64,000 bases of DNA from NCBI GenBank assembly GCA_024235695.1, contig JACKLX010000001.1, positions 310,001 through 374,000 on the forward strand, written 5' to 3'. Of this stretch, positions 10,379-22,051 are shown piece after piece (positions within the stretch are counted from its first letter, which is position 1; each line of letters begins with the position of its first letter). Both the position numbers and the translations under genes were made by a program. Source of the DNA: Accumulibacter sp. GTDB lineage: Bacteria; Pseudomonadota; Gammaproteobacteria; Burkholderiales; Rhodocyclaceae. The notes beneath the pieces were generated by a model. That model had not been told where the DNA came from. It saw only the letters and a list, made by a program, of their open reading frames with translations, and did not search any database.

Positions 10379-11133
10379 AGCCGCCCGCCGTCGCGGAAGA
10401 GAGGACGGTGGTGCTCGAGGTCAGCGAGCTGACGGTCAGTTACGGCAAGGTCGAAGCCCTGCACGGACTTGCGTTGAAGGTCCATCGGGGCGAGATCGTC
10501 ACCGTCATTGGCCCCAACGGCGCCGGCAAGACGACCTTGCTTGCGGCCTTGATGGGGCTGTTGCCGGCAGACGGCGAGATCGTCTATCTCGGTGAGCGGC
10601 AGGACGCCGGCCGCACTGTCGAGAAACTGGTCCGACAGGGAATGACGCTGGTTCCGGAGAAACGCGAGCTGTTCGCCGAAATGAGCGTCGAGGACAATCT
10701 GCTGCTCGGAGCTTTTGACCGCTATCGCGGCGGTCATCGCGACCATCTGGAAACGATGGATGAGGTCTTCGACATCTTCCCGCGCTTGCGCGAGCGTCGC
10801 GAGCAGATGGCTGGCACGCTTTCCGGTGGCGAACGGCAGATGCTGGCCATGGGTCGCGCCCTGATGGCCAGGCCGAAGTTGCTGCTGCTCGACGAACCGA
10901 GCCTGGGGCTGGCGCCGTTGATCATCAAGGACATCTTCCGGACCGTGGCGCAGCTCCGCAAGACCGGCGTCGCGATCCTGCTGGTCGAGCAGAATGCCCG
11001 CGCCGCGCTGCACGTCGCCGACTATGGCTACGTTCTCGAGACCGGCGAGCTGTCACTCGAGGGGCCAAGCCGGGAACTGGCGACCGATCGGCGGGTGATC
11101 GAAAGCTATCTGGGTCTGGGCGGCCGCCAATAG
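10375..11133 (+). CDS. livF: Branched-chain amino acid ABC transporter ATP-binding protein LivF-like
   Basis: A 252-residue ABC ATPase with Walker A GPNGAGKT, signature [15 protein letters not shown], Walker [14 protein letters not shown] and the switch histidine position replaced by Q in LLVEQNA, as usual for LivF. It is the second ATPase of the transporter and pairs with the LivG domain of the preceding fused gene. The GTG start overlaps the preceding stop (GTGA). The gene converges with the response regulator gene across only 21 bp, with no visible terminator. Confidence 0.95.
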   Translation: MKPPAVAEERTVVLEVSELTVSYGKVEALHGLALKVHRGEIVTVIGPNGAGKTTLLAALMGLLPADGEIVYLGERQDAGRTVEKLVRQGMTLVPEKRELFAEMSVEDNLLLGAFDRYRGGHRDHLETMDEVFDIFPRLRERREQMAGTLSGGERQMLAMGRALMARPKLLLLDEPSLGLAPLIIKDIFRTVAQLRKTGVAILLVEQNARAALHVADYGYVLETGELSLEGPSRELATDRRVIESYLGLGGRQ

Positions 11134-11154
11134 CCGTCCCGCCAGCGCGGCCGG

Positions 11155-12876
11155 CTAGGCGCGTGACTTTTCGCCGGCGTTGCGCGAACTGGAAAAAGGG
11201 ACGACGGTGACGCCGTACTTGCGCGAAACGCGCTGGTACATCTCGCGCGCCGAGATCACCTTGGCGTTACGCATGTCCTTGTCCTGAGCCATCTGCAGGT
11301 AGCCGAGCCCGCGCTTGGCGAGCGCCGGGTTCCAGCCCTTCAGTTCGATCAGGGTGAAGATCGCCTTGGTGGCATTGACCAGAAACTGCAGGTTGGGGAC
11401 ACGCTCGGCCGCTTCCATCAGCAGCTGTACCGAACCTTCGAGATCGCCGCTGCGGGCGGCAAGTACACCGCGGTTGTTCAGCTCGACGATTTCCTTGCCG
11501 ACCTGCGCGAGTAGCGCCTGGCCATTTTCTTCCTTGCCGGTCTTTGCGTAAATGCTTTCGATTTGCGCGATCATCGCCCGGTTTTCATGGTTCTCCGCGG
11601 CGACTCTCCGCACCACCTCCTGCGCGCTCTCCTCGTCGCCGGTGGCCAGACAGGCGTGCGCCAGGTCGAGTGCAAGCTTGCTCGATACCAGCGCCCCCTT
11701 GCCCTCTTCCCTGAGGGCGTCGTGCAGGACCAGCGCCTTTTCGACGGCCAGCCTGGCGCGCGTCCGGTCGCCCTCCTTGTCGGCGCACAGACCTTCCATC
11801 ACCAGCGCCGCCAGTTCGCCCTGCTTGCTGCCGCGCCAGTCGCGGCGCAGCTCGTCGGTAATCCGCCTGGCGCCCTGCGTGTGACCGAGGTCGAGCATCA
11901 CACGCGCGAGATTGGAGTAGTCGTCGATGTTGTTCAACGACGACCCGCGCCGACGTTCGAGGACCTTGCCATAGGCCTTCTCGGCAGTCCTGAAATCCAT
12001 GTTGCGCGCCGCCACGTCACCGACCATCCGCTGCCTGGCAGAGTTGTTCGGTGAAATCAGCGCCGCCGATTGCAGGGTTTCCTGCGCTTCCGGCAGCTTG
12101 CCCATTTCCTCGCGGACTTCGGCAAGGAAGTCGTAGGCAGCGAGGAATTCGGGAAAGTCGTCGACCAGCGCCTGGCCGACCGCCTCGGCCTCGCCGAGCT
12201 GTTGCTGGCTGCGCAGCGCCATCGCCAGGCCGATCCGCGCCCACGGTACCATGCGCTGCGCGAGAACCTGCTCATACACCGCCTGCGCCTCGGCGGGGCG
12301 TCCGAGCACGTTGAGGATTTCTCCCTTCAGACGCAGTGCGTCGAACAGGAAGCCGCTGTCCTGCCCGATCAGGCGCTCGCAGGTGGTCAGCGCGTCGGCG
12401 AAAGCACCGTTGTCGAGGTGCTCGTAGAGCTGCGCGAAGAACTGCTTCTTGTACAGTGCGCGGACCAGCCTGCCGTGCAATTCGTCGGCGGTGAACGGCT
12501 TGATCAGGTAGTCGTCGGGCGCCAGTTCGGCGATCGAGACGACGTTGTGATAGGCCCGTTCGCTGGTGATCAGCATGAACACCGTGGACAGCGCAACCAG
12601 GCGCTGCTGGCGCAGTTCTTCGAGCAACTGCTGGCCGTCGCGCCCATCTTCGAGCTGGTAGTCAGAGAGGATGATGTCGAAGTGATGCCCCCGAACCTGG
12701 CGGAGGACCTCGGCCGACGTGCCGGCGTTATGTACCGCGGTAACACCCAGCGCCGAGAGCATGATGCGCAGCGAGCTGCGCGCATTGGGATAGCGATCGA
12801 TCAGCAGCGCCCGCTTGCGCGCCAGATCCTTGCTCAACTTCTGGAGCAGCTCGGCGGTCGTTTCGGGTGTCGTCAT
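11155..12876 (-). CDS. Response regulator receiver - tetratricopeptide repeat protein
   Basis: A 573-residue protein. Residues about 22-140 form a CheY-like receiver with phospho-acceptor D72 (IILSDYQLEDG), T/S in MLITSER and K126 in YLIKPFT. The rest is a long helical array of TPR-like repeats (for example GRPAEAQAVYEQVLAQRM and LPEAQETLQSAALISPNNSA). There is no DNA-binding output domain, so phosphorylation probably controls protein-protein contacts. No histidine kinase is next to it. It lies 149 bp downstream of ahpF on the same strand and may be read through from the peroxide operon. ATG 12876 is preferred over an upstream in-frame start. Confidence 0.85.
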   Translation of the reverse strand: MTTPETTAELLQKLSKDLARKRALLIDRYPNARSSLRIMLSALGVTAVHNAGTSAEVLRQVRGHHFDIILSDYQLEDGRDGQQLLEELRQQRLVALSTVFMLITSERAYHNVVSIAELAPDDYLIKPFTADELHGRLVRALYKKQFFAQLYEHLDNGAFADALTTCERLIGQDSGFLFDALRLKGEILNVLGRPAEAQAVYEQVLAQRMVPWARIGLAMALRSQQQLGEAEAVGQALVDDFPEFLAAYDFLAEVREEMGKLPEAQETLQSAALISPNNSARQRMVGDVAARNMDFRTAEKAYGKVLERRRGSSLNNIDDYSNLARVMLDLGHTQGARRITDELRRDWRGSKQGELAALVMEGLCADKEGDRTRARLAVEKALVLHDALREEGKGALVSSKLALDLAHACLATGDEESAQEVVRRVAAENHENRAMIAQIESIYAKTGKEENGQALLAQVGKEIVELNNRGVLAARSGDLEGSVQLLMEAAERVPNLQFLVNATKAIFTLIELKGWNPALAKRGLGYLQMAQDKDMRNAKVISAREMYQRVSRKYGVTVVPFSSSRNAGEKSRA

Positions 12877-13025
12877 GCACGGCACATTACCCGACGGCGC
12901 CCTGCCGGGCAAGCGACCGTTGGCCCGGAACGCGACCCGTTGCCAGCCCGGCCAGCCGCGTTGATCGTCGGGTCGGCGCCGGCAAGGTGCAGCGCTACGG
13001 AGCGCTCCCCATCACGCCCGCGGCG

Positions 13026-14591
13026 TCAGCTGACCGAGCTCCGTATCAGGTGATCGAAGGCGCTGAGCGCCGCGCGCGTGCCTTCGCCCATGGCGATCAC
13101 GATTTGCTTGTAGGGCACGGTCGTGACATCGCCGGCGGCGAAGACGCCGGGCAGCGACGTGGCGCCGCGGGCATCGATCTCGATCTCGCCACGCGCCGAC
13201 AGTTCGATCGTACCCTTGAGCCATTCGCTGTTCGGCAGCAGGCCGATCTGCACGAAGATCCCTTCGAGTTCAAGGCGATGCCCCTCGCCGCTGGCGCGAT
13301 CGGTGTACAGCAGGCCGTTGACCTTCTTGCCGTCGCCGGTGACCTCGGTGCTCAGGGCTTCGGTGATCACCGTGACGTTGGCCAGGCTGAACAACTTCTT
13401 CTGGAGAATCGCATCTGCCCGCAGGCTGGCCTCAAATTCGAGCAGGGTGACGTGGCCGACGACGCCGGCGAGGTCGATCGCTGCCTCGACACCCGAGTTG
13501 CCGCCGCCGATGACCGCGACCCGCTTGCCCTTGAACAGCGGTCCGTCGCAGTGCGGACAGTAGGCGACGCCATGGCCGCGATACGGCTTTTCACCCGGCA
13601 CGTTCATTTCGCGCCAGCGTGCGCCGGTGGCGAGGATCACTGTCTTGCTCCGCAGGGTCGCGCCGCTGGCCAGGCGAATTTCGTTCAGCCCACCCGCAGC
13701 ATCCGGCTGCAGCGCGACCGCCTGCTGCAGGTTCATGATATCGACGTCGTACTCCCGGACGTGCTCCTCGAGCCCGGCCGCCAGTTTCGGTCCGTCGGTT
13801 GCCTTGACCGAGATGAAGTTCTCGATCGCCAGGGTGTCGAGCACCTGGCCGCCAAAGCGCTCGCTGACAACGCCGGTGCGCACTCCCTTGCGGGCGGCGT
13901 AGATCGCCGCCGCTGCGCCGGCCGGGCCGCCCCCGACGATCAGTACGTCGAAGGGCTGACGCGCCGAGATTTTCGCCGCCTCACGTTCCTGCGCGCCACT
14001 GTCGATCCGTCCGACGATCTCCTCGAGCGTCATCCGGCCCTGGCCGAAATGTTCGCCATTGAGCAAGACCGTCGGTACGCCGAGGATCTGGCGCGCGACG
14101 ACTTCGTCCTGGTAAAGTCCGCCATCGACCATCTGGTGGCTGATGCCGGGGTTGCTCACCGCCAGCAGGTTGAGCGCCTGGACGACGTCCGGACAGTTGT
14201 GGCACGACAGCGAGACGAAGGTTTCGAAGTGGAACTTGCCGGCGATCGCGCGAATCCCTTCGAGCACGCTGGCATCGGCCTTCGGCGGGTGGCCGCCGAC
14301 TTGCAGCAGTGCCAGGACCAGCGACGTGAACTCGTGTCCCATCGGGATGCCGGCGAAGCTGATACGCGCGCTTTCGCCGGCACGGCAGACGGCAAAAGAG
14401 GGCCTGCGCGTGGCCTGCCCGTCCAGCCTGAGGCTGACCTTGTCGGAGAGCGCGGCGATATCCTGCAACAGGCCAAGCATTTCCCGCCCCGGCCCCGACT
14501 CGCCGCCATCCAGCGAAGCGATCAGTTCGATCGGGTGCTGCAGCTTGCCGAGATAGGCGGCGAGCTGCCCCTTGATGTTCGCATCCAGCAT
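13026..14591 (-). CDS. ahpF: Alkyl hydroperoxide reductase subunit F
   Basis: AhpF is a flavoprotein disulfide reductase that passes electrons from NADH to AhpC. The 521-residue product has the N-terminal tandem thioredoxin-fold domain with redox pair CHNC (C130, C133). It also has the FAD motif [18 protein letters not shown], the catalytic pair in CPHCDG (near residue 346) and an NAD motif [13 protein letters not shown]. Length and cysteine positions match E. coli AhpF. The start at 14591 is fixed by AAGGAGAA directly upstream. It lies downstream of ahpC, separated by a hairpin that may reduce its expression. Confidence 0.97.
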   Translation of the reverse strand: MLDANIKGQLAAYLGKLQHPIELIASLDGGESGPGREMLGLLQDIAALSDKVSLRLDGQATRRPSFAVCRAGESARISFAGIPMGHEFTSLVLALLQVGGHPPKADASVLEGIRAIAGKFHFETFVSLSCHNCPDVVQALNLLAVSNPGISHQMVDGGLYQDEVVARQILGVPTVLLNGEHFGQGRMTLEEIVGRIDSGAQEREAAKISARQPFDVLIVGGGPAGAAAAIYAARKGVRTGVVSERFGGQVLDTLAIENFISVKATDGPKLAAGLEEHVREYDVDIMNLQQAVALQPDAAGGLNEIRLASGATLRSKTVILATGARWREMNVPGEKPYRGHGVAYCPHCDGPLFKGKRVAVIGGGNSGVEAAIDLAGVVGHVTLLEFEASLRADAILQKKLFSLANVTVITEALSTEVTGDGKKVNGLLYTDRASGEGHRLELEGIFVQIGLLPNSEWLKGTIELSARGEIEIDARGATSLPGVFAAGDVTTVPYKQIVIAMGEGTRAALSAFDHLIRSSVS

Positions 14592-14620
14592 CTGAGTTCT
14601 CCTTCTTTCGAGTGGCATTG

Positions 14621-14658
14621 AAAAGGGGCCGCCAAGCAGCTGCTTCGCGGCCCCTTTG
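14621..14658 (-). terminator. Partial intrinsic terminator between ahpC and ahpF
   Basis: A perfect 10-bp stem (AAGGGGCCGC 14623-14632 with GCGGCCCCTT 14647-14656) encloses a second self-complementary core AAGCAGCTGCTT. Read on the minus strand the stem is followed by TTTTC. It lies between ahpC and ahpF, so it probably ends many transcripts after ahpC and keeps AhpC in excess over AhpF. Confidence 0.6.
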
Positions 14659-14716
14659 CAGAGGCACCGGGGTCGCGCTGCCGGCAAGGCCCCGACAGCG
14701 CCAGCGACCTGCTCGC

Positions 14717-15280
14717 CTAGATCTTGCCGACCAGGTCGAGCGACGGGGCGAGCGTCGCTTCACCCGGCGTCCACTTGGCCGGGCAGACTTCACCCGGGTG
14801 GCTGGCGACGTATTGCGCCGCCTGTACCTTGCGCAGCAGTTCCTTGGCGTCGCGGCCGATGCCGAGGTCGTGGATCTCGCAGACCTTGATCACGCCTTCC
14901 GGGTTGATCACGAAGCTGCCACGCAGCGCCAGGCCTTCCTCTTCGATCATCACTTCGAAGTTGCGGGTGATCGCGCCGGTCGGATCGCCGATCATCGGAT
15001 AGTTGATCTTCTTGATCGTCTCGGAAGCGTCGTGCCATGCCTTGTGCGTGAAGTGCGTATCGGTCGATACCGAATAGATCTCGACGCCGAGCTTCTGGAA
15101 CGACGCGTACTCGTCGGCGAGGTCACCCAATTCGGTTGGGCAGACGAAGGTGAAATCGGCCGGGTAGAAGAAGACCACCGACCACTTGCCCTTCAGGTCG
15201 GCATCGGTAACGGGAGCAAACTTGCCGTTGTGAAAAGCAGTGGCTTTGAACGGTTTGACTTCGGTATTGATCAAGGACAT
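14717..15280 (-). CDS. ahpC: Alkyl hydroperoxide reductase subunit C (2-Cys peroxiredoxin)
   Basis: AhpC is the cytoplasmic peroxiredoxin that reduces H2O2, organic peroxides and peroxynitrite. The 187-residue product has the peroxidatic cysteine C47 in FTFVCPTE and the resolving C166 in GEVCPAKW, matching the E. coli protein almost residue for residue. GAGGAG precedes the ATG. A sigma-70-type promoter and an OxyR-type operator lie immediately upstream. Its electron donor ahpF follows on the same strand. Confidence 0.98.
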   Translation of the reverse strand: MSLINTEVKPFKATAFHNGKFAPVTDADLKGKWSVVFFYPADFTFVCPTELGDLADEYASFQKLGVEIYSVSTDTHFTHKAWHDASETIKKINYPMIGDPTGAITRNFEVMIEEEGLALRGSFVINPEGVIKVCEIHDLGIGRDAKELLRKVQAAQYVASHPGEVCPAKWTPGEATLAPSLDLVGKI

Positions 15281-15328
15281 CTTGAGTTCTCCTCATGGGA
15301 CTGGTGGATGAAAGCAATCGACAGAGCG

Positions 15329-15358
15329 ATGCTAGTGGATTCGCCAGCATTGTTCCAA
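15329..15358 (-). promoter_or_regulatory. Promoter of ahpC
   Basis: On the minus strand TTGGAA (15358-15353) and TAGCAT (15334-15329) are separated by 18 bp, about 50 bp before the ahpC start. The -35 touches the OxyR-type operator, as expected for an activated promoter. Confidence 0.55.
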
Positions 15359-15394
15359 TTGATTCTGGCAATTCGAGCCATAGTCAATGACTAT
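15358..15394. promoter_or_regulatory. OxyR-type operator upstream of ahpC
   Basis: The plus strand reads ATTG-N7-CAAT-N7-ATAG-N7-CTAT, four tetranucleotides at exact 7-bp spacing. The OxyR tetramer consensus is ATAG-N7-CTAT-N7-ATAG-N7-CTAT, so 14 of 16 defined bases match and the distal pair (15380-15394) is perfect. It abuts the -35 of the ahpC promoter, the position for activation by oxidised OxyR. No oxyR gene is in the window. Confidence 0.75.
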
Positions 15395-15649
15395 ACATAA
15401 GCAACTGGCGGACCGTCGGCGGCGTATGCCGCGCCGAGAGCGCCAACCAAAGGCCGGCAAGCGGCAGTGTCCGCTGTCTGCCGCTCGCCGCGGCCGCTGC
15501 CAGCGGACGCCCCGCGAAGCCGTTTGCCCGGTTTGCCGCAGGCCCTGATGAAGCGCCTTTGACCCTGTGAAACCTGTTATTTTTCAGCGAACTGGCGTAG
15601 AATCGCGGTCTTTTGCACAGGCCGCTGCGCGAGCGCGACCGGATTGCCC
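15395..15649. other. Leader region between the ahpC operator and mnmG
   Basis: No gene is seen. The stretch contains overlapping inverted repeats that could form alternative hairpins: GCGGCAG 15461-15467 with CTGCCGC 15478-15484, and GTCCGCTG 15469-15476 with CAGCGGAC 15501-15508. A good -10 TAGAAT stands at 15598-15603 but has only a poor -35. The latter is the best candidate for the mnmG promoter. Confidence 0.4.
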
Positions 15650-17572
15650 ATGCTGTTTCCTGACCGTTTCGAGGTAATTGTCGTCGGTGGTGGCCACGCC
15701 GGCACCGAGGCGGCGCTTGCCGCCGCACGTGCGGGCATGAGGACCCTGCTGCTGACGCACAACCTCGATACCCTGGGGGCGATGAGCTGCAATCCGTCGA
15801 TCGGCGGCATCGGCAAAGGCCACCTCGTCAAGGAGGTCGATGCGCTCGGTGGGGCAATGGCCGAGGCGACCGACGAAGCCGGCATCCAGTTCCGCATTCT
15901 CAATTCGAGCAAGGGTCCGGCGGTGCGCGCGACGCGCGCGCAAGCCGACCGGGTGCTGTATCGGCAGGCGATTCGCCGCCGGCTCGAGGAGCAGCCGAAC
16001 TTGACGATCTGCGCGCAAGCTTGCGACGATCTGATCGTCGACGGTGACGAGGTCGCCGGCGTCGTCAGCCAGCTCGGCGTGCGCTTCGCCGCGCGGGCGG
16101 TGGTGTTGACCACCGGCACCTTCCTCAATGGCCTGATCCACGTCGGCATGTCGAACTACACCGGCGGCCGCATGGGTGATCCGCCGGCTGTTTCGTTGGC
16201 GGCGCGGCTACGCGAACTGCAATTGCCCGTCGGCCGGCTCAAGACCGGCACGCCGCCGCGGCTCGACGGCCGCACGATCGATTACTCGGCGATGGTCGAG
16301 CAGCATTCGGATGTGCCGCTGCCGGTCTTCTCGTTCCTCGGCAACGCCGCGCAGCATCCGCGACAATTGCCGTGCTGGATCACCAGCACCAACGCCCGAA
16401 CGCATGACATCATCCGCGAAAATCTCGATCGCTCGCCGATGTACACCGGTGTCATCGAAGGCGTCGGGCCGCGCTACTGCCCGTCGATCGAAGACAAGAT
16501 CCATCGTTTCGCCAACAAGGACAGCCACAACATCTTCCTCGAGCCCGAGGGACTGAGCACCCGCGAGATCTACCCCAACGGAATTTCAACCAGTCTGCCT
16601 TTCGATGTTCAGCTGGCCATCGTCCGTTCGATCCGTGGCCTCGAGAACTGCCACATCCTGCGTCCTGGTTACGCCATCGAGTACGATTACCTCGATCCGC
16701 GCGGTCTCAAGGCCTCCCTTGAAAGCCGGGCGATCGGCGGCCTGTTCTTCGCTGGCCAGATCAACGGTACGACCGGCTACGAGGAAGCCGCGGCGCAGGG
16801 TTTGCTGGCCGGTATCAACGCCGCCCTGCGGGCAAAGGAGCAGGACGCGTGGACGCCACGCCGTGATCAGGCGTATCTCGGCGTACTGGTCGACGATCTG
16901 ATCACCCGCGGCGTGTCCGAACCCTACCGGATGTTCACCAGTCGCGCCGAGTATCGGCTGTCGCTGCGTGAGGACAATGCCGACCTGCGCCTGACCGAAG
17001 TCGGCCGCCGCATCGGGCTGGTGGATGACCGGCGCTGGGCCGCATTCTGCGCCAAGCGTGACGCCATCGCCGGCGAGCAGGAACGCCTGAAAGCGACCTG
17101 GGTGCATCCCGGGAGGGTCTCCGACGATGACGCGACGCGCGTTCTCGGCAAGCCGCTGGAGCACGAATACAGCCTGTACGAACTGCTGCGTCGCCCGGAC
17201 GTGAGTTATCGGGCGTTGATGGCCCTGGCCGTTGACGGCGTTCTGGTCGAGGGCGGCGTCGGCGATCCGCAGGTCGTCGAGCAGCTCGAGATCCAGGCCA
17301 GGTACCAGGGTTACATCGAACGTCAGCAGGAGGAGGTGGCGAGGAGTCTGGCCAGCGAGGAACGGCGCATTCCCGCCGATTTCGACTTCGACGCCGTCGC
17401 CGGGCTGTCCAGGGAGGTGCAGCAAAAGCTGGCGCTGCAGCGCCCGCAGACTCTTGGCCAGGCGTCGCGCATCCAGGGTGTGACGCCGGCGGCGATCTCG
17501 ATCCTGCTGGTGTATCTGAAGCGCGGTGAGCTGTCCGACCGCGGCCAGCGTCTCGCCGGCAACGGCCGATGA
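15650..17572 (+). CDS. mnmG: tRNA uridine-5-carboxymethylaminomethyl modification enzyme MnmG (GidA)
   Basis: MnmG is the FAD-dependent partner of MnmE in U34 modification of tRNA. The 640-residue product starts [20 protein letters not shown], with the FAD dinucleotide motif at residues 13-18. It contains the conserved [36 protein letters not shown] and [17 protein letters not shown]. An in-frame TTG lies two codons upstream (15644), but ATG 15650 gives the standard N-terminus. Its stop overlaps the rsmG start (ATGA). It begins the mnmG-rsmG-parA-parB run. Confidence 0.97.
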   Translation: MLFPDRFEVIVVGGGHAGTEAALAAARAGMRTLLLTHNLDTLGAMSCNPSIGGIGKGHLVKEVDALGGAMAEATDEAGIQFRILNSSKGPAVRATRAQADRVLYRQAIRRRLEEQPNLTICAQACDDLIVDGDEVAGVVSQLGVRFAARAVVLTTGTFLNGLIHVGMSNYTGGRMGDPPAVSLAARLRELQLPVGRLKTGTPPRLDGRTIDYSAMVEQHSDVPLPVFSFLGNAAQHPRQLPCWITSTNARTHDIIRENLDRSPMYTGVIEGVGPRYCPSIEDKIHRFANKDSHNIFLEPEGLSTREIYPNGISTSLPFDVQLAIVRSIRGLENCHILRPGYAIEYDYLDPRGLKASLESRAIGGLFFAGQINGTTGYEEAAAQGLLAGINAALRAKEQDAWTPRRDQAYLGVLVDDLITRGVSEPYRMFTSRAEYRLSLREDNADLRLTEVGRRIGLVDDRRWAAFCAKRDAIAGEQERLKATWVHPGRVSDDDATRVLGKPLEHEYSLYELLRRPDVSYRALMALAVDGVLVEGGVGDPQVVEQLEIQARYQGYIERQQEEVARSLASEERRIPADFDFDAVAGLSREVQQKLALQRPQTLGQASRIQGVTPAAISILLVYLKRGELSDRGQRLAGNGR

Positions 17573-18216
17573 CCTCGGAGAGGCAACTGACGCAGGGCTT
17601 GCGAATGCTTGGCATCGATCTGCCGGCGACCGCCCGCAAGAAGCTGCTCGCCTACACCTTGCTGCTCGCCAAGTGGAACCGAATCTATCAGCTGACCGCC
17701 GTGCGCGACCCCTCGCAGGCGGTCAGCCATCATCTGCTGGACTCACTGGCGGTGCTGCCCTTCGTGCGCGCCGCAAGCCTGCTCGATGTCGGCAGTGGCG
17801 GTGGCACGCCGGGAATCCCGCTGGCGATCGCCCGCCCCGAACTGGCGGTCGTCCTGCTCGACAGCAATTCCAAGAAGACGGCGTTTCTGCAGCAGGCGGC
17901 AATCGAGTTGGGTCTGGTGAATATTGCCGTACACTGCGGGCGGGTCGAGGCCTACCGGCCGGCGTCCGGTTTCGCCGCGATCACCGCCCGCGCCTTTGCC
18001 GATCTGGCGGCGCTGGTCAAAGCGTCGCGCCACCTGCTGCAGGCCGACGGCTGCTGGCTGGCGATGAAGGGCGTCCGTCCCGACGACGAGCTGGCGTGCC
18101 TGCCTGCCGACGTCGTGGTCGAAGGCGTTCATTGCCTGCAGGTGCCGGGCGTCGCGGGCGAACGGCACCTGGTGGTGATCCGCGACCGCACTGTTGCGGG
18201 GACCAGGGGAGCTTAG
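17569..18216 (+). CDS. rsmG: 16S rRNA (guanine527-N7)-methyltransferase RsmG (GidB)
   Basis: RsmG methylates G527 of 16S rRNA. The 215-residue product has [25 protein letters not shown] and the SAM-binding loop [17 protein letters not shown] near residue 68, then [13 protein letters not shown], all family hallmarks. The ATG overlaps the mnmG stop, the usual arrangement, and parA follows within 20 bp. Confidence 0.97.
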   Translation: MTSERQLTQGLRMLGIDLPATARKKLLAYTLLLAKWNRIYQLTAVRDPSQAVSHHLLDSLAVLPFVRAASLLDVGSGGGTPGIPLAIARPELAVVLLDSNSKKTAFLQQAAIELGLVNIAVHCGRVEAYRPASGFAAITARAFADLAALVKASRHLLQADGCWLAMKGVRPDDELACLPADVVVEGVHCLQVPGVAGERHLVVIRDRTVAGTRGA

Positions 18217-18234
18217 TTGAGGGGGAGCGTTGAT

Positions 18235-19044
18235 TTGGCAAGAGTACTCGCGGTAACCAACCAGAAAGGCGGCGTCGGCAAGACCACGACGGCGGTCAAC
18301 CTCTCGGCGTGTCTGGCCGAATGCGGCCAGCGCGTGTTGCTCATCGATCTCGATCCGCAGGGCAATGCGACCACTGGCTGCGGGGTCGTCAAGCGCGTCG
18401 CCCTGCCGACCGTGTACCAGATTCTGATCGGCCGATCGACGGTAAGCGATACGCGCCTGGCGACCGATTCGGGCTTCGACGTGCTGCCAGCGAACCGCGA
18501 ACTGGCGGGTGCCGAAGTCGATCTGATCGACATCGCCCAGCGCGAGTACCGCTTGCGCGACGCCGTCGCCGGTGTCCGCGAGGAATACGACTTCATCCTC
18601 ATGGATTGCCCGCCGGCCCTGAACATGCTGACTGTCAATGGCCTGGTCGCCGCCGACCGGGTGATGATTCCGATGCAGTGCGAGTACTACGCGCTGGAGG
18701 GGCTGACCGATCTCGTGGCAACGCTCAAGAAGGTCCGTGCCAAGCTCAATCCGACGCTCGAGATCGAAGGTCTGCTGCGGACCATGTTCGACCCGCGTTC
18801 GACGCTGACGCAGCAGGTCTCCGGCGAACTCGAAGGCCATTTCGGTAGCAAGGTCTACCGCACGATCATTCCGCGCAACGTACGCTTGGCCGAGGCGCCG
18901 TCGTACGGCAAGCCGGTGATCGCCTTCGACCGCAGTTCCAAGGGGGCGCAGGCGTATCTGCTGCTCGCGCAGGAGGTTCTCGATCGTCGCGCCGGCAAGC
19001 CCGACGCCGTGCAGGCGGCTGCGGCACTGGGGATGCAGCCATGA
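18235..19044 (+). CDS. parA: Chromosome partitioning ATPase ParA (Soj)
   Basis: ParA is the Walker-type ATPase that moves ParB-parS complexes and segregates the origin. The 269-residue product begins MARVLAVTNQKGGVGKTTTA, with the deviant Walker A motif KGGVGKT at 11-17, then LLIDLDPQGNATTG and FILMDCPPALNMLTVN. The start is TTG 18235, preceded at the right distance by GAGGGGGAG and matching the family start. An in-frame TTG at 18217 is possible but poorer. parB overlaps its end. Confidence 0.96.
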   Translation: MARVLAVTNQKGGVGKTTTAVNLSACLAECGQRVLLIDLDPQGNATTGCGVVKRVALPTVYQILIGRSTVSDTRLATDSGFDVLPANRELAGAEVDLIDIAQREYRLRDAVAGVREEYDFILMDCPPALNMLTVNGLVAADRVMIPMQCEYYALEGLTDLVATLKKVRAKLNPTLEIEGLLRTMFDPRSTLTQQVSGELEGHFGSKVYRTIIPRNVRLAEAPSYGKPVIAFDRSSKGAQAYLLLAQEVLDRRAGKPDAVQAAAALGMQP

Positions 19045-19880
19045 AACTGAAGGGATTGGGGCGTGGCCTCGACGCCCTGCTGGCAGGCAACGACACCCAG
19101 GGCAAGGAGCAGCAACGGAGCTTGCCGGTCGGCGATCTCCAGCCCGGCAAGTACCAGCCGCGTACCCGCATGGACGCCGCCTCGCTCGAAGAGCTGGCGG
19201 CATCGATCAGGGTGCAGGGCCTGATGCAGCCGATCCTGGTGCGGCCGGTGAGCGACGACCGTTACGAAATCATCGCCGGCGAACGCCGCTGGCGGGCGGC
19301 ACAGATGGCCGGACTGACCGAGGTATCGACCTTGATCAGGGAGATCCCGGACGAGGCGGCACTGGCGATGGCGCTGATCGAGAACATCCAGCGCGAGAAC
19401 CTCAATCCGCTCGAGGAAGCGCTCGGTCTGCAACGGCTGATCGACGAGTTCGCGATGACTCACCAGCAGGCGGCGGACGCTGTCGGCCGTTCGCGGCCGG
19501 CGGCGTCGAATCTGCTGCGCCTGCTGCAACTGGCGCCGCCGGTACAGGAGCTGTTGATGCGCGGCGAGGTCGATATGGGGCACGCGCGGGCGCTACTCCC
19601 TTTGGCCGGTGCCCTGCAGGTTCAGTTGGCGCAACGGGTCGTGCAGAAAGGTCTGTCGGTGCGCGAAACGGAGCGCCTGGTTCAATACGCGCTGCGGGCG
19701 CCAAAGGAGCCGGCGCCTCGCCGGCCGGACCGCGACGTCTTGCGTTTGCAGGAGGAACTGGCCGACCTTCTGGGCGCGCAGGTGGTGATCCGGACCAATC
19801 AACGCGGCGCCGGCAAGCTACTGATCGAGTTTGGCGATCTCGACCAACTGGAAGGCATCCTGCAGCGTCTGCGCAAATGA
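19041..19880 (+). CDS. parB: Chromosome partitioning protein ParB (Spo0J)
   Basis: ParB is the CTP-dependent clamp that loads at parS and spreads. The 279-residue product has [17 protein letters not shown] and the CTP-binding motifs [19 protein letters not shown] and [17 protein letters not shown]. It also has a helix-turn-helix ([20 protein letters not shown]) and a C-terminal dimerisation domain. The ATG overlaps the parA stop. I did not see a parS-like 16-bp palindrome nearby, but I did not scan the whole window exhaustively. Confidence 0.97.
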   Translation: MKLKGLGRGLDALLAGNDTQGKEQQRSLPVGDLQPGKYQPRTRMDAASLEELAASIRVQGLMQPILVRPVSDDRYEIIAGERRWRAAQMAGLTEVSTLIREIPDEAALAMALIENIQRENLNPLEEALGLQRLIDEFAMTHQQAADAVGRSRPAASNLLRLLQLAPPVQELLMRGEVDMGHARALLPLAGALQVQLAQRVVQKGLSVRETERLVQYALRAPKEPAPRRPDRDVLRLQEELADLLGAQVVIRTNQRGAGKLLIEFGDLDQLEGILQRLRK

Positions 19881-19959
19881 CGCGCCGCAACATCGGCGCT
19901 CGTCCAGGGGCTTCAGAAACCGTCTGCAAGGCAGGTTTAATCAAGGAAATTGAACTTTC

Positions 19960-20001
19960 TTGCACATGCGGTTTGATTCCTCTATAGGAGTCTGGTATCC
20001 T
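19960..20001 (+). promoter_or_regulatory. Promoter region of the atp operon
   Basis: Two overlapping sigma-70-type pairs are visible before atpI: TTGCAC (19960-19965) with TATAGG (19983-19988), and TTGATT (19973-19978) with TATCCT (19996-20001). Both have 17-bp spacing. Either could drive the ATP synthase operon; transcript mapping would decide. Confidence 0.5.
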
Positions 20002-20026
20002 GCCACTGTTTTGGGAGGAGCTGGCC

Positions 20027-21177
<1,151 letters not shown>

Positions 21178-21230
21178 GGCGCGATTTCGGCTCCCTTCAT
21201 CACCAGTTTGCTTCACGCTGCACTTGTTAA

Positions 21231-21536
<306 letters not shown>

Positions 21537-21576
21537 TCGCTCCTCCTTTCTGACTCACTCTTAAAAGGAGACTAGC

Positions 21577-22047
21577 GTGGACATCAACGCAACCTTATTC
21601 GGCCAAGCCATCTGGTTCGGTGTCTTCATCTGGATCACGATGAAATACGTCTGGCCGCCGCTGCAAAAGGCCATCGCCGATCGCCAGGCGCTGATCGCCG
21701 ACGGGCTGGCCGCCGGTGAGCGCGGCAAGCACGAACTGGAGCTGGCCGGAAAGCGTTCAGCCGATTCCCTTCGCGAAGCCAAGGCAAAGTCGTCCGAGAT
21801 CATCGCTGCCGCCGAAAAGCGTGCCTTGCTGGTGATCGAAGAGGCCAAACAGGCGGCGAAGGTCGAAGCCGACAAGGTCGTCGCGTCGGCGCAGGCGGAG
21901 ATCGCGCAGCAGGTCGAGCACGCCAGAGCCGGTTTGCGCGACCGCGTCGCCGACCTTGCCGTGGCCGGCGCCGAGCGTATCCTGAAGCGCGAGGTCGATG
22001 CCAAGGGGCATGCCGAGATGCTTGCCGCACTGAAGCAGGAACTCTGA
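21577..22047 (+). CDS. atpF: ATP synthase F0 subunit b
   Basis: Subunit b is the peripheral stalk. The 156-residue product has one N-terminal membrane helix ([20 protein letters not shown]) and then a long charged, Ala-rich coiled coil. This is the standard b-subunit form and length. The GTG start follows AAAAGGAG. Four bp separate it from atpH. Confidence 0.96.
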   Translation: MDINATLFGQAIWFGVFIWITMKYVWPPLQKAIADRQALIADGLAAGERGKHELELAGKRSADSLREAKAKSSEIIAAAEKRALLVIEEAKQAAKVEADKVVASAQAEIAQQVEHARAGLRDRVADLAVAGAERILKREVDAKGHAEMLAALKQEL

Positions 22048-22051
22048 GATC

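Noticed and set aside
12867-14621. A 584-residue plus-strand frame opposite ahpF
   Set aside because: Antisense shadow of ahpF; composition is that of a reversed coding strand.
15598-15603. TAGAAT as a firm mnmG promoter
   Set aside because: The -10 is good, but no matching -35 is found at 16-18 bp, so it is mentioned only as a candidate in the leader entry.
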